DNA from: Pilaira anomala
Taxonomy: Eukaryota > Mucoromycota > Mucoromycetes > Mucorales > Mucoraceae
DNA: 64,000 nt
Reading direction: 5' to 3'
Assembly (NCBI GenBank): GCA_025716855.1
Contig: JAIXMQ010000012.1
Location: 1 to 64,000, forward strand
A program made the position numbers and the translations under genes. This document shows, in pieces, positions 41,255 through 51,282 of this stretch. Below the pieces are notes generated by a model. That model did no database searches. It had not been told where the DNA came from and saw nothing but the letters and a program-made list of their open reading frames with translations. The stretch's first letter is position 1, and each line of letters begins with the position of its first letter.

Positions 41255-41477
41255 TAACTGATAAAGTTAATATGAATATTATAGAGAGTAGCTACGAAGA
41301 CGGTAAGTATACTCCTTTTTTTTAGAGTGGTTCCACGCGTTTAACACGGTTTTTTAATAGTCAACTAGTAAAAGAAAAGCTTTTAAAAGAAAAGCTTTTA
41401 AAAGAAAAGCTTTTAAAAGAAAAGCTTTTAAAAGAAAAGCTTTTAAAAGAAAAATAATCAAGGTACGCGTTTCATAA
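40753..41477 (+). CDS. Predicted multi-exon gene ending in KRKAF repeats (5' end unresolved)
   Basis: Five putative exons stay in one frame across GT...AG introns: ?-40783, 40845-40897, 41145-41213, 41285-41302 and 41361-41477, stop TAA. The joined peptide passes from THIVVNENVPFVQITSEEK through IKKLSLVNEEKLLKLQLERA and EVEELRKRVATKT into STSKRKAF and four more KRKAF units, ending KRKIIKVRVS. Phases 1, 0, 0 and 0 all match, which is unlikely by chance. The middle is an amphipathic charged helix, the end strongly basic. No start codon is certain: the upstream exon reads from low-complexity sequence. It may be a lineage-specific gene or the degraded 3' part of one. Confidence 0.35.
41370..41456. 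repeat. 15-bp tandem repeat, five copies
   Basis: The unit AAAGCTTTTAAAAGA is itself partly palindromic (AAAGCTTT, HindIII-like core). In the plus-strand exon it encodes the pentapeptide KRKAF; on a second frame it would read KEKLL before a stop. Confidence 0.9.
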
Positions 41478-41734
41478 TTTTGGTGATATATTGTTTGCTT
41501 TCATATTAACAATATATTTTTTGTATTTTTTTAAGTAATGTTTCAAGGTTATTGCTTGATTACTTATTTACATAAAAGTATAAATTTCAACATTATTCTG
41601 AGTTGATGAGGCTTGAGCTGTTAATAAGGTTTGGAGGGCATTGGAAGCAGTACGAAGGTTTCGAATCTGTAACAAAATATATCCGGTTAATATATATAGG
41701 ATATTGCATAGTTCAAGACAGCGGATTACCTTAT

Positions 41735-42090
41735 TCATGCATTGTCAAATGAAGATGAATTGCTTATTGAACTTTCGTTCTGAAGCTCTTGTTTAAATTT
41801 GACGAGGATTTCTTTTTGAATCCTGGCTCCTCCAAGAAGCGAAATCTGAGATTCTGGTGAATCAATGGAGATATCTAAAATGCTGTTTTTGCTAAGACTA
41901 TGTATTATAATGATATATTAGTAACTTCAATGAAAGTGCCAAAGTTCACTAGGAAAAATATCTTCTTTTTGAGCTGGTAATTTCGATTTCGCATCCAAGA
42001 CGCAAAAGATTTGTTCCCAGAGTCCCACTTAAACCAGGTAATTGGATGCTGTCATTTGCAGCTCCAGTTGTTCGAAATCTTCTTTTCTAA
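41735..42090 (-). pseudogene. Decayed coding fragment, minus strand
   Basis: Two protein-like segments remain. One (about 41891-41735) reads ILDISIDSPESQISLLGGAR and IQKEILVKFKQELQNESS, ending at TGA. The other (about 42090-41927) reads KEDFEQLELQMTASNYLV, then a TAA stop, then in the same frame GLWEQIFCVLDAKSKLPA and QKEDIFPSELWHFH. The in-frame stop with protein-like composition on both sides suggests a broken gene. The alternative is a tiny unseen intron around the TAA. Family unknown, though its style resembles large lineage-specific families of Mucorales. Confidence 0.35.
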
Positions 42091-42174
42091 TAAGCAATTG
42101 TTTTTACAGTGGTAAGCTCTTTAAAGAAAGAAAACAAACAAAAACATTAATGATACTAACTACATATTTCAATA

Positions 42175-42536
42175 GGGGGGACACTGTCCCAACTGCATGT
42201 ATTAACAATGCACTTATGATGAAAATGGATCTTCGATTGCCATTAGTTCAAGTTATGGGGACTAACTTTCCATATTTATGTATTGTCTATCATCGATAAA
42301 AATGTATACATACTAAGAAAAGTGAAAGCTATAACCTACCCAAGAACCATTGCTGAAATAAAATCCGGTGGTATTAAGAAGCTTTTCAACTTTTAAACGT
42401 AAGTATCTATATATTAAAAAGTTAAGATTTATGTTGTGACTAACAACTTTTGGCTAGGATATGATGGACGATCTAGAACGTTTATACAATGAACATATTA
42501 GAAGCACTGAAGACGCTATCTTTCCGATTGACAATG
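42175..42536 (+). pseudogene. Decayed coding fragments, plus strand, ending at MITE
   Basis: A segment GDTVPTACINNALMMKMDLR with LPLVQVMGTNFPYLCIVYHR stops at about 42299. After an intron-like stretch (gtaagt near 42400, acceptor near 42460), MMDDLERLYNEHIRSTEDAI and FPIDNA run straight into the inverted-repeat element at 42537. It looks like a gene remnant truncated by that insertion. Confidence 0.3.
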
Positions 42537-42709
42537 CAGTACCCGCTCTATATAAGGCCGTAAAAAATTTCAGACTTTTGCGGCCTTAAATCGTGTCATG
42601 GCCTTATTTATGCCTCGAAAAAATTTAAAATAGGCAAAATATTCAGGAAATTGCGACCTTAAATCGGAAATGGCCTTAAATCGAACGGCCTTAAATAGAG
42701 CAAGTACGG
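42537..42709. mobile_element. Small inverted-repeat element (MITE), pogo/Tc1-like ends
   Basis: The left end, beginning CAGTAC, reads CGCTCTATATAAGGCCG. The right end, reverse-complemented, reads TGCTCTATTTAAGGCCG, again preceded by GTAC. That is a terminal inverted repeat of about 21 bp with few mismatches. The inside repeats GGCCTTAAAT three times. At 173 bp it cannot encode a transposase. The CAGT start is typical of pogo/Tigger-type elements of the Tc1/mariner superfamily. A clean TA target duplication is not seen, so the exact outer edges are uncertain. Confidence 0.6.
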
Positions 42710-43157
42710 TACCAAAAAAAAATCTAAAAAAAATACATAGTTGGACTTCAATCTATTTTCTAAGAAATCAGGTCTATGAAACATAGCCTTTTATATTATC
42801 ATGTCTAATTTATTATATGAAAAATAAACGATTATGTATTACTAAAAAGCCATTTTCGAGCATTTAGATTTTTTTTAGCATATTAATTTTATCTTTACTA
42901 AAAAAAAACAACTCAATGGCTTTCTTTATAACAAATGGTAATCGAAGCCATATAAAGAAGGATATAGACTATCAAGAAAAAAAACATACCTCCAGCTTGC
43001 ATATTGTTATTATATCTGCATAGAGAAAAAAAGAAGCTTTGTAGATCTTTACTAAAAAAAAATCGGGTACAATTATTGTGACTGTTGCAAAGCTTATAAA
43101 GAGATACACGCGTCAATGCTTCCTATTTTTGCTTTATAGCTAAAACTTTATTACAAA
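42710..43157. other. AT-rich spacer before the UCH37 gene
   Basis: No gene seen. It contains several A-tracts and repeated short words (tactaaaaaa). The 67-codon minus-strand frame at 42913-43116 has no recognisable motif. Confidence 0.4.
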
Positions 43158-44353
43158 ATGGCTGAAGAAATGTGGTGTACGATCGAAAGCGATCCTGGTA
43201 AAGTCTATTCAATAATTCCTAAGCTTCTCTATATTAACCTAGAGTAGGTGTATTCACCGAGTTGATGGCCGGTATGGGCTGTCAAGGTGTTGAAATGGAA
43301 GAGATATACAGTTTAGACGATGCAACTATGGAAGAATTAAAGTAAAGCCGTTTCCTTTCTACATATAAAATAACTCTTCGACTAAGTGTATATTTAGACC
43401 TATTTACGGTCTAATCTTTTTATTTAAATGGCAAAACAAAAAGTCTGAACAAGTTGCTCCACAAGTAGATGACAACCCAAACGTCTTTTTCGCAAACCAA
43501 GTTATCAATAACGCCTGTGCGACCCAAGCAATCTTATCCATTTTATTAAATAGAGACGATATAGAAATTGGTAATGAATTAAGAAACTTTAAAGAGTTTA
43601 CTGCCGATTTTCCACCTGACGTAAGTCATTTCTCTTTTTGTAAACAAAGTATACACATAAAAAAGCTAACTTATTATGAATATCTGTTCTAGATGAAAGG
43701 ATTAGCCATCTCTAATAGTGAATTAATTCGTACAGTTCATAACAGTTTTGCAAGATCAGATCCTTTTGTAAACGAAATCGTTGACCCAAACGCAGGAAAA
43801 GATCAAGACGTATATCATTTCATTGCTTATACACCAATTCATGGCGCACTTTATGAATTAGATGGTCTGAGTCGAGGCCCAGTAAATTTAGGTCCATGTG
43901 ATGAAAGCAACTGGACAAACCAAGCTAACGAAGCAATTCAACGTCGTATGCAGGGATACGGAAACTCTGAATTACATTTTAGTTTAATGGCTTTAACTAA
44001 AGATAAACTTGAATCTTATCAAGAACAAATTGAAGAATTAGATGGCTTGCTTTTATCTCTTGGCGAAGATGCTGTTAAAGAAAGAAATGAATTAAATAAT
44101 CAACGTAGTGAATTACAACACAAATTGCATATTGAACAAGAAAAGAGAGCTAGATGGCATGTAAGTGTTTATATTTATAATATATATTGAGTTGTGTGTG
44201 TGTATGATTTTGAACCTTTTTTTTTTTTTATAGAGAGAAAATGTTTTAAGAAAACATAACTTTATACCGATCATTTATAACCTTTTAAAGAAACTTGCTG
44301 AAAAGGATCAATTAGCACCGCTTGTTGCAAAAGCAAAAGAAAAGAAAAAATAA
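43158..44353 (+). CDS. UCH2: Proteasome-type ubiquitin C-terminal hydrolase UCH37/UCHL5
   Basis: Five exons: [34 protein letters not shown]..., [11 protein letters not shown]..., [19 protein letters not shown]..., and [21 protein letters not shown]. About 320 residues. The catalytic Cys lies in [18 protein letters not shown], the His in [20 protein letters not shown], and the Asp is the one after ELDGL. After the UCH domain a coiled segment ([20 protein letters not shown]...) and a terminal helix ending KAKEKKK form the ULD tail. In orthologs that tail docks on Rpn13 of the proteasome, and also on INO80. S. cerevisiae lacks this enzyme; S. pombe has it as Uch2. Confidence 0.94.
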
Positions 44354-44578
44354 AGCCATATTTAAAATAATAAATAAACACTTCACTATCATTAATCTTC
44401 TCCTATCTATCTATCTTTATATGATATAATTGACGCCATGCATTATTATTATAGCGAACAAAAAAAGAAAGGGTTAATGTTAACCCGATTACCTAAAAAA
44501 AAAAACTTAAATAAAAAATAGAGCTAAAAAATTATATATCTCTCTTTCTTTCTTTTTAAAAATATACTTCAATATATT

Positions 44579-46616
44579 ATGGATCAAAAGATAACAAAGC
44601 CTTTGCCGAAAAGACAGTTAGCCATTATTTGTGCTTGTCGTTTTGCTGTTAGTTTTTTACATTACATGTCAAAAGCATAAACTCATTCTTTTCTTTTTTT
44701 TTTTTAGGAACCAATTTGTTTTACTGTTATTTTTCCATTTATTGTTCAGGTAACGAATATTTAAATGTTTGTTTTTCTATATTTCTCTAATGTTTTCTTT
44801 TATTGTTACTAGATGGTGCGTGACTTTAATATTGCACCAGAAAAAAACATTGGATATTATGTTGGACTAATTACTTCTTGCTTTGCATTGACTCAATTGT
44901 TAACAGGTAACTATTTAATCATCAATTACCATCATATATACTTAATGATCAATTTCAAAGGCATCCATTGGGGCATGCTATCCGATCGCATAGGTAGAAG
45001 GCCTGTGATCTTACAAGGTCTCGTGGGAACAATTGCTAGCATCTTATTGTTTGGTTTATCAAAATCTTTTCTCTGGGCACTTTTGTCTCGTAGTTTATGT
45101 GGATTACTGGTAAATCAATTCTATTAGTTACAAATTCAATTCATTTTTTTTTTTTTTTACTCAATTCATTTTATATATTATAGAATGGTAATATTGGTGT
45201 ATTAAAAAGTATGGTATCTGAATTAACAAACGATCATTTACCACATCAAAGAGCTCAAGCATTTTCATTACTCCCATTAATGTATGGTCTCGGATCCATT
45301 ATTGGACCCATGTTGGGTGGTTTCTTGTCTCATCCTGTTGAAAATCATCCAAATATCTTTGGAAATCTAGGGTTTTTATCTGACTTTTTAGCTGAATATC
45401 CTTACTTCTTACCTTGTTTCATTTCTGCCTTTATCTGTATCTTGAGTTTAATATTTGGTTTATTTTACTTGGAAGAAACACATAAAGTTGTAAAATACAA
45501 ATCCGTACAACCACCACAAGAAGATGAAGAAGAAACTATCTTGAGTAACGATCATTCGAATCTTGAAAATTATTCTACTTTCAAGACAAACGCAACAACA
45601 GGTGCTGTGAATATTCAAACTTCTCCTACTCCTACTCTTCATGATAAACATACTCCACCTACTTTGAAAGACGCACTTACTCCAAGTGTTGTCGCCATTT
45701 GTGTTACTTATGGTTTCTTCGCTCTTCAAGCCGTATATATGGATGGTTAGTCTTTTAACATATTCCTCTTTTTTTTTTTTCCCTTTCTTTAAATACTAAA
45801 TACCCCCCCCCCCTCTTCCTCTTATTATATAGAACTATTCCCGATTTATACTGCGAGTAGTAGAGACAACGGTGGTCTAGGTTTCTCTCCAAACGAAATC
45901 GGTTCCGCTCTTGCCTTTTCTGGGGCTGTCACACTTTGCTCTCAAATCTTTATTTTACCCGCACTTACGCGAAAGTACGGGTTAATGAAATTATTTCAAA
46001 TCGTCTTGTTTATTCTTATCTTTTTATATGCTTCACAGGGATTCATTCGAACTCTTTACTATGTTCCTGACTTAAACGGTGAATTAGATACCAAGTTTTG
46101 GGTCTGGGTAGGTTTATTATTTACTTTGGCCATCAAAACAATTTGTCATACAATTTCATTCACTGGCTGTACTATTCTTGTCAATAATGCTTGTCCTCGT
46201 GTAGAATCATTAGGTGCCGTCAATGGATTTTCTCAATGTAAGTATATACATTTGAAAAAAAAATAAGCACATTGTTTTTATTTATCAATATGTATAGGTT
46301 GTGCAAGTGGTATGCGTGCCATTGGTCCAGCTATTTGCGGTGCAATTTGGTCAGCGTAAGTACTTTTTATAAATATTTACAAAAAGTTAAGCCTTATTCT
46401 TAAACAATTTTTTCAATATATAGCTCTTTATCATCCACTTTTATTCCATACACAATTCGTGTAAATATTGCATTTTTAGTATTAGCAGGAATTGGTTTCT
46501 TTACTTATTATTTGAGTACAAAATTAAATCCTGATGACTACGAAACTGCCAATGCTAGAGAAGAAGTTGTAAATACGCCAACATCACAAGATCTCCCATC
46601 TACCAGCTCCACATAG
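44579..46616 (+). CDS. MFS transporter, DHA1/ZIFL-like
   Basis: Eight exons. The first donor is probably GCT|GTTAGT, giving CRFAEPICFTVIFPFI, the canonical start motif of this subfamily (CRFAEPI). A typical loop between TM2 and TM3 follows: GMLSDRIGRRPVIL. Further marks are the TM4 region LLSRSLCGLLNGNIGV, LLPLMYGLGSIIGPMLGGFL (TM5 antiporter-type motif), a long cytosolic loop with acidic and Ser/Thr-rich sequence, and the second six helices (IGSALAFSGAVTLCSQIFILP, ...). About 510 residues, twelve predicted membrane segments. Related proteins include fungal vacuolar or plasma-membrane drug/H+ antiporters and plant ZIFL transporters. The substrate cannot be told. Confidence 0.88.
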
Positions 46617-46800
46617 AGGACATAATAAATTGTATATATATATACCACAACAACAACACATTATTAAATAAAATATGGTTTTTTTTTATTAAAAATATAT
46701 ATTATGAATTAATTTATAAAATGTAGTATTGTTTAAAATAATAGGTTAATGTGGCAAAGTAATGTTTATATTATTTGTTTTGTTATTGTATTGTCAAACT

Positions 46801-47321
46801 CTATTTTTTCAGTGTTCGTGGATTCAAAAAAGTAGGCTTGCTCACATATTTTTTCTTGCTTTCTTGAGCTTTCACACATGCTTTACATTTCTTTTTTTCA
46901 TTACAGTTTACACAGACATGCGCTGGTTTTGCTTTCGCCGCTGCTGGTTTTTCCGCTGGTTTTTCCGCTGGTTTAGCTAGTTGCGCACCTAACATAGTAG
47001 GATATGCAGGGTATGAACAAATTTGTTGCACAAACATTGGCATAGGATGGACAGGCTGAACGTAGAATTGATTCTGGAATTGATTAGGCATTACATACAC
47101 CACTTGTTGGGCGGCGACAGCAGCAGGTTTTTTTTCTTCTTTTGGTTTTGGTTTAGGTTGTTCTTTTTTTTCTTCTTTTTTAGGTTTATTACACTATACA
47201 TTACATAAATGTTAGTTATTAGTTATATACTTAAATACATCAATTGAAAAGAAAAAACTGGTATCAGTCTACTTACTTCCATTAATTTAAATCCCATAGG
47301 ATCTCTTGCCCAGTCAGTCAT
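46801..47321 (-). CDS. Small Lys/Pro-rich protein with C-terminal Cys cluster
   Basis: Two exons: MTDWARDPMGFKLME from ATG 47321, then CNKPKKEEKKEQ... to the stop. About 140 residues. The central part is Gln/Pro/Met-rich (VYVMPNQFQNQFYVQPVHPM) and carries repeated AEKPAEKP. The C-terminus has a compact cluster CVNCNEKKKCKACVKAQESKKK with four Cys, able to bind one zinc ion, then KPTFLNPRTLKK. No signal peptide. I do not recognise the family. Convergent with the MFS gene, whose stop lies about 185 bp away. Confidence 0.6.
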
Positions 47322-47786
47322 TTTAAAATTATAAAAAATGAAAAAAAAAAGATACGAGAAAATCTTGTTATTTATAAATGTAATTTTCAAGTAGTACTAA
47401 TTCCTAAATAGAAAGAGAAGAGAGGTGACTCAAAACAAACCCCAATCATCATGAGCAGCGTTTACAGTTTCTTGTCAACCTTTTTCATTGTCGTCTAGAT
47501 CAGATGATGTGGAGCAGCAACGAATGTATGTATCACCAAAAAAAAACGGAAATTTTACAATAGTTTCATTTAAAATTCTTATATATTTTACGGAACGGCG
47601 CAATGACCAGGTGGTCCGTCCTCTACTTTTAATTATAGAAATATGTATCTACACATTTATACATTATAAACAGTGACCAATGAAACCACCCCTTTTTTTT
47701 TTGTTACAGAACAAATTATTTTATTATGTGATTAAATGTATAGTAAATGAATTAAAAAAAAAAAAGATAGACAAAAGAGAATTGAT
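47322..47786. other. Intergenic, no gene seen
   Basis: A 5' region of the small Cys protein and the 3' region of the CIIL-box gene. Frames here are short and AT-driven. Confidence 0.4.
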
Positions 47787-49109
47787 TTATAGAATAATAC
47801 AATCTTTCTTCTTTTTATGTTGGTGCTGCTCCTGTTGATGATCAGAAATTTTTGGCTTGTGTGTTTCCAAATGCGTATCCTTTTTAGGTACAGTAGGTTG
47901 CTTAGCTTGTACATCATTTACTTTAGAAGGTGTAGGTGGTACAATATCTGCCTTTTTAGCAGAAGAAGGCATCGTTTCTCCAACGGCAGCTTCGGGGCGC
48001 TTAAGTTTATCTTTGTTATGATGAAGAATAGCTTCCAAATCAATAGAACGAGCATTAATGGTGGATTGGATACAATGTTCAACATTTTCACTCAATTTTT
48101 CTGGATGCACACTTGTAAACTTTTCTGAGATCGCGTGGGCTGTACCTGCTACAGCTGATGCAACGGCTGCCATAGTGGATTCTGCAGCAGCTCCGGTAGA
48201 TTCTGTAACCACTTCCTTCAATGACTTTCTATGATGTTCTTCATTATGTGCTTTTGTATCGTACTCACCACTTTGCACTTTTCTAGAAATATCCTCAACG
48301 ATAGCGTACAGATGAATTGATCTTGATGCAATTGCGGAATCAATGCTTGATTGAATAGGCTCAGTTAATTGGAACGATGAAGGAGGGCCTGCTGACTCGG
48401 AGCTTGTTGGTTTGGGTTTATCAGTAGTCGCAGTAGTATTAGTAATAGGAGATGACGCCTTATAATCGCCTTCTTTTACTTTATGGGCAATTCTATCAAC
48501 AATAGAGTATAAATCCATCGATCCTGAGCCAACTGCACAATTGATGCAAGTGTTAATGGCATCCGATAAAGGCAATGGATCAGAGGTGGCAGCTGGTGGG
48601 GAGTTTTGCTTGTGTGAAACGACTGGTGCTGATGTATTGTACTCACCTGCCTTTACCTTTTTGCTAATTTCGGCCACAATTTCATCGATATGGATACATC
48701 GAGACGCGATGACAGATTGAATACTATACTTGACTACTTCAGATAATGCTTCAGGATGAGTATCTACATCATTGGAGGGCGAAGGAGATGTGGCGGCTAT
48801 TTCAGCAAAAGAAGGTGCTCCTGTAGCAGGAATTGTATCAAGGTTGGGAGCGGCTGAATGTTTATCATCTTGTGATTGATCGTTCGTACCACTACGACTA
48901 TCCGTGTCATTGATTACATCAGAGGTATCGTCGCTATTGGCACTCTCATCTTCTGCAGGCATAGCTGCCGCGTCAGCGTAACTTACTCCTTCAACGGGTG
49001 GACTTGGAACTACATCTTCTTGCTTCTTGTTGTTCTTCTTCTTGTTCTTCTTCTTTCTATTTTTTGAAGGATTAATTGCCGATGTTGCTGGAGGAGGAAA
49101 GTCAGACAT
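47787..49109 (-). CDS. Four-repeat helical protein with CIIL prenylation box
   Basis: Single exon, 440 residues. After a Lys-rich start (NRKKKNKKK at 17-25) and an acidic/Ser-rich region, a unit of about 37-40 residues occurs four times (about 119-158, 180-219, 248-287, 337-373). Its pattern is SIxSxIxSRSIHLxxIVxxISxKVxxGEY, for example SVIASRCIHIDEIVAEISKK and SAIASRSIHLYAIVEDISRK. The units are separated by Pro/Ser/Thr-rich linkers. The C-terminus KKKKDCIIL is a polybasic stretch plus CAAX box ending in Leu, predicted to be geranylgeranylated, so the protein should sit on the cytosolic face of a membrane. Family not recognised. The high GC of this ORF compared with its neighbours is notable. 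Confidence 0.75.
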   Translation of the reverse strand: MSDFPPPATSAINPSKNRKKKNKKKNNKKQEDVVPSPPVEGVSYADAAAMPAEDESANSDDTSDVINDTDSRSGTNDQSQDDKHSAAPNLDTIPATGAPSFAEIAATSPSPSNDVDTHPEALSEVVKYSIQSVIASRCIHIDEIVAEISKKVKAGEYNTSAPVVSHKQNSPPAATSDPLPLSDAINTCINCAVGSGSMDLYSIVDRIAHKVKEGDYKASSPITNTTATTDKPKPTSSESAGPPSSFQLTEPIQSSIDSAIASRSIHLYAIVEDISRKVQSGEYDTKAHNEEHHRKSLKEVVTESTGAAAESTMAAVASAVAGTAHAISEKFTSVHPEKLSENVEHCIQSTINARSIDLEAILHHNKDKLKRPEAAVGETMPSSAKKADIVPPTPSKVNDVQAKQPTVPKKDTHLETHKPKISDHQQEQHQHKKKKDCIIL

Positions 49110-49321
49110 TTTTTTTTTTGAAAAAAAAAATAAAAGTAAAAGAGAGAAAAAGAATTATGCTAAAAATAAATTAGTTGAAGGGTTTTTCTTTGTCATAAAT
49201 TTTTTTTTTCCTAAACTTTTTTAGAATAACATTCCTCATTGGATTGGTTTCATGGTAAATTTATTTATTCAAAATGTAATTTGTCAATTTATAAAATTAA
49301 TCCCAGTTTCCTTTTTTTTTT

Positions 49322-50371
49322 TTATAGCTTCTTTTTGCGCTTGATAAAACTCGATGATAACATGTTGACAGCAGGCCTCTTGTCGGTGTTCATATTATTT
49401 GTTTCTAATGATGATACCATTGTGGTCACTCGAACAGGTTCTAATGTAGGAAATATGTCCTTTATGTCGTTTTTAGCAATATCAGTTGATTGGATTACTG
49501 CTTCATCACTCGAGAAATCAAGTGACATGAATTTATTCCAGAATTTTGTAAAATCCTTGTTCTTCAATTTGGATTCTTCCATTTTACTGCCAGTTTCCTC
49601 TTGTAATCTCAGTTCGAAAAAACCTGCAATCTTACCAGACCCACACTCTTCTCCAAATGCGATCAGGTTCCAGAAATCAGATACAAGTAAGTCTTCGTCT
49701 GACATACTTTTTAATAGACGCGACTTGGCGTCATCATCAAATCGAGGAATTACTAAATTCGCTTTGGCATCTGGTTCATACGACACACCATAGTTCCATT
49801 GGATATTTTCTGAGCTCTTCCATCCTCTTTTCCTAGACCCTATCTCAATCAATCCACTCGACTCATCATCTACACCTGGAACTGACCACCATCCTGTACT
49901 CTTTACTGGTATTTTATTTAAAACATATAACCACCATGATACCAACTCACGATCATTCATTACCTTCTTTGACTTATTTTTACTCGATTCAGCAAACAAA
50001 TACTGAGGTTGAGCTCTTGCAAATACAAATACTGAACTATGAGCTGGTAAACAAGAGATATATGATTGAACAACCCGAGCTGTCAAGCCACTGTATTTCT
50101 TCAATGTTGTCGTCGTATCTACTTTTGAAACATATATGATATGTTGGTCCTGTTCCCCTTCTTTTGACAAGACATACTCATAACTTTCTAACCCACAAAG
50201 AAAACCTGTTTCTTTTGTCGAAACCAGGATCAAGCAATGTCGGTATGAAGTTTTTCCCTCATGTTGTTTGATCAACGGCGTAGAACATGGTATCAACTCT
50301 GTCTTGATATTGTAAATCTCAAACGTTGCGTCCAGTTGAACTAGCTTTTTGAAATGAGACTCAAACGACAT
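49322..50371 (-). CDS. RTT109: Histone H3-K56 acetyltransferase Rtt109
   Basis: Single exon, 349 residues. It follows the Rtt109/p300-like fold: YRHCLILVSTKETGFLCGLESYEY, then IIYVSKVDTTTTLKKYSGLTARVVQSYI, and the core VFVFARAQPQYLFAESSKNKSKK with LVSWWLYVLN and the CoA/Lys-binding region GWWSVPGVDDES, the usual Rtt109 motif. Arg/Asp-rich IPRFDDDAKSRLL and VSDFWNLIAFGEECGSGKIAGFFELRL complete the domain. The tail is basic (KRKKKL), as in yeast, where it aids nuclear location and binding to Vps75/Asf1. It acetylates newly made H3 during replication. Fungi-specific; the family is absent from animals, where p300/CBP does the job. Confidence 0.93.
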   Translation of the reverse strand: MSFESHFKKLVQLDATFEIYNIKTELIPCSTPLIKQHEGKTSYRHCLILVSTKETGFLCGLESYEYVLSKEGEQDQHIIYVSKVDTTTTLKKYSGLTARVVQSYISCLPAHSSVFVFARAQPQYLFAESSKNKSKKVMNDRELVSWWLYVLNKIPVKSTGWWSVPGVDDESSGLIEIGSRKRGWKSSENIQWNYGVSYEPDAKANLVIPRFDDDAKSRLLKSMSDEDLLVSDFWNLIAFGEECGSGKIAGFFELRLQEETGSKMEESKLKNKDFTKFWNKFMSLDFSSDEAVIQSTDIAKNDIKDIFPTLEPVRVTTMVSSLETNNMNTDKRPAVNMLSSSFIKRKKKL

Positions 50372-51282
50372 GATTAAAAAAAAAAGAGGCCAGTTAAAGT
50401 GGCGTATAAGAAGAAAGTAGGATATACATATATTCTCGTCACGTCGCGTGTAACTTCCAAGCTCAGAGCTAGCAGTGTGACCTTCTCAAACTAAATTAAC
50501 TGTTTGGACTTATTAAACGAAGCGAGCCGAAGAATGCTATCAATGATGAATAGCATAAAGCAGAGCCTTTAAAATGGGTTCAACGCTTCAAAAGTAACAA
50601 GTCAGGAAGAATCAGCTGGAAAAGATGCTTTAATCAAGGATATCTGGATGACATAGTATTTATCAGCAGTAGTGAAATCATATGTAAGATAGATAGTTAC
50701 TTCAAATAATCAACTATTTTACTTTAAACCTTTATTACACAAAGTAACTTCCTCATTAGTTGCTTGTAATAGCAATTATATTATCCAATAATAGATGATG
50801 TTTTAATTCTCTCTATACTTTAATGACACTACTTTGCCCAAAAAATGTACATGGTATTTACCTAAGGAATGCGAACTTCTTGCTGAAGCGGGCTTTATTC
50901 AAAATTGTACCCAACAATTTCCTGAGCAACGACAATCACATAAATCGGGAGAGTAACATACAGCTCTACATTGTTGAATGATTGGATTTTAAATTGCTCT
51001 TCTTCAAAAGCATTAATAGTGTTGCTAGACAAAGAAGGTAAATTATTTTGAAAACAGCTTGGAATATATCCATAGGACAATGCATACATGTTTATCTATA
51101 GATACTAACAAGCTAGCAACATGTAAACCTTTTTGGTGCTTTAACAAAAGCTGCCTTAAAACCGTTACAAAAGCAATAATATGATCTTATTCATCAACGA
51201 AAACCTTGAAGAAACCGTCACAGTATAAAGTTTCAAAAAAAAATCTGTCAAATACCGAATCGCTTGCTTCATTACTACAACA
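50372..51282. other. Intergenic, 0.9 kb, possible gene relics
   Basis: GC is higher than usual at 50440-50690, where several short stretches look protein-like but are broken by stops (for example NASKVTSQEESAGKDALIKD on the plus strand, preceded by a TAA). A 64-codon minus-strand frame at 50895-51089 is unassigned. Nothing is strong enough to call a gene. Confidence 0.35.

Noticed and set aside
41640..41690. tRNA-like GTTTCGAATCTG
   Set aside because: No matching acceptor, D or anticodon stems around it.
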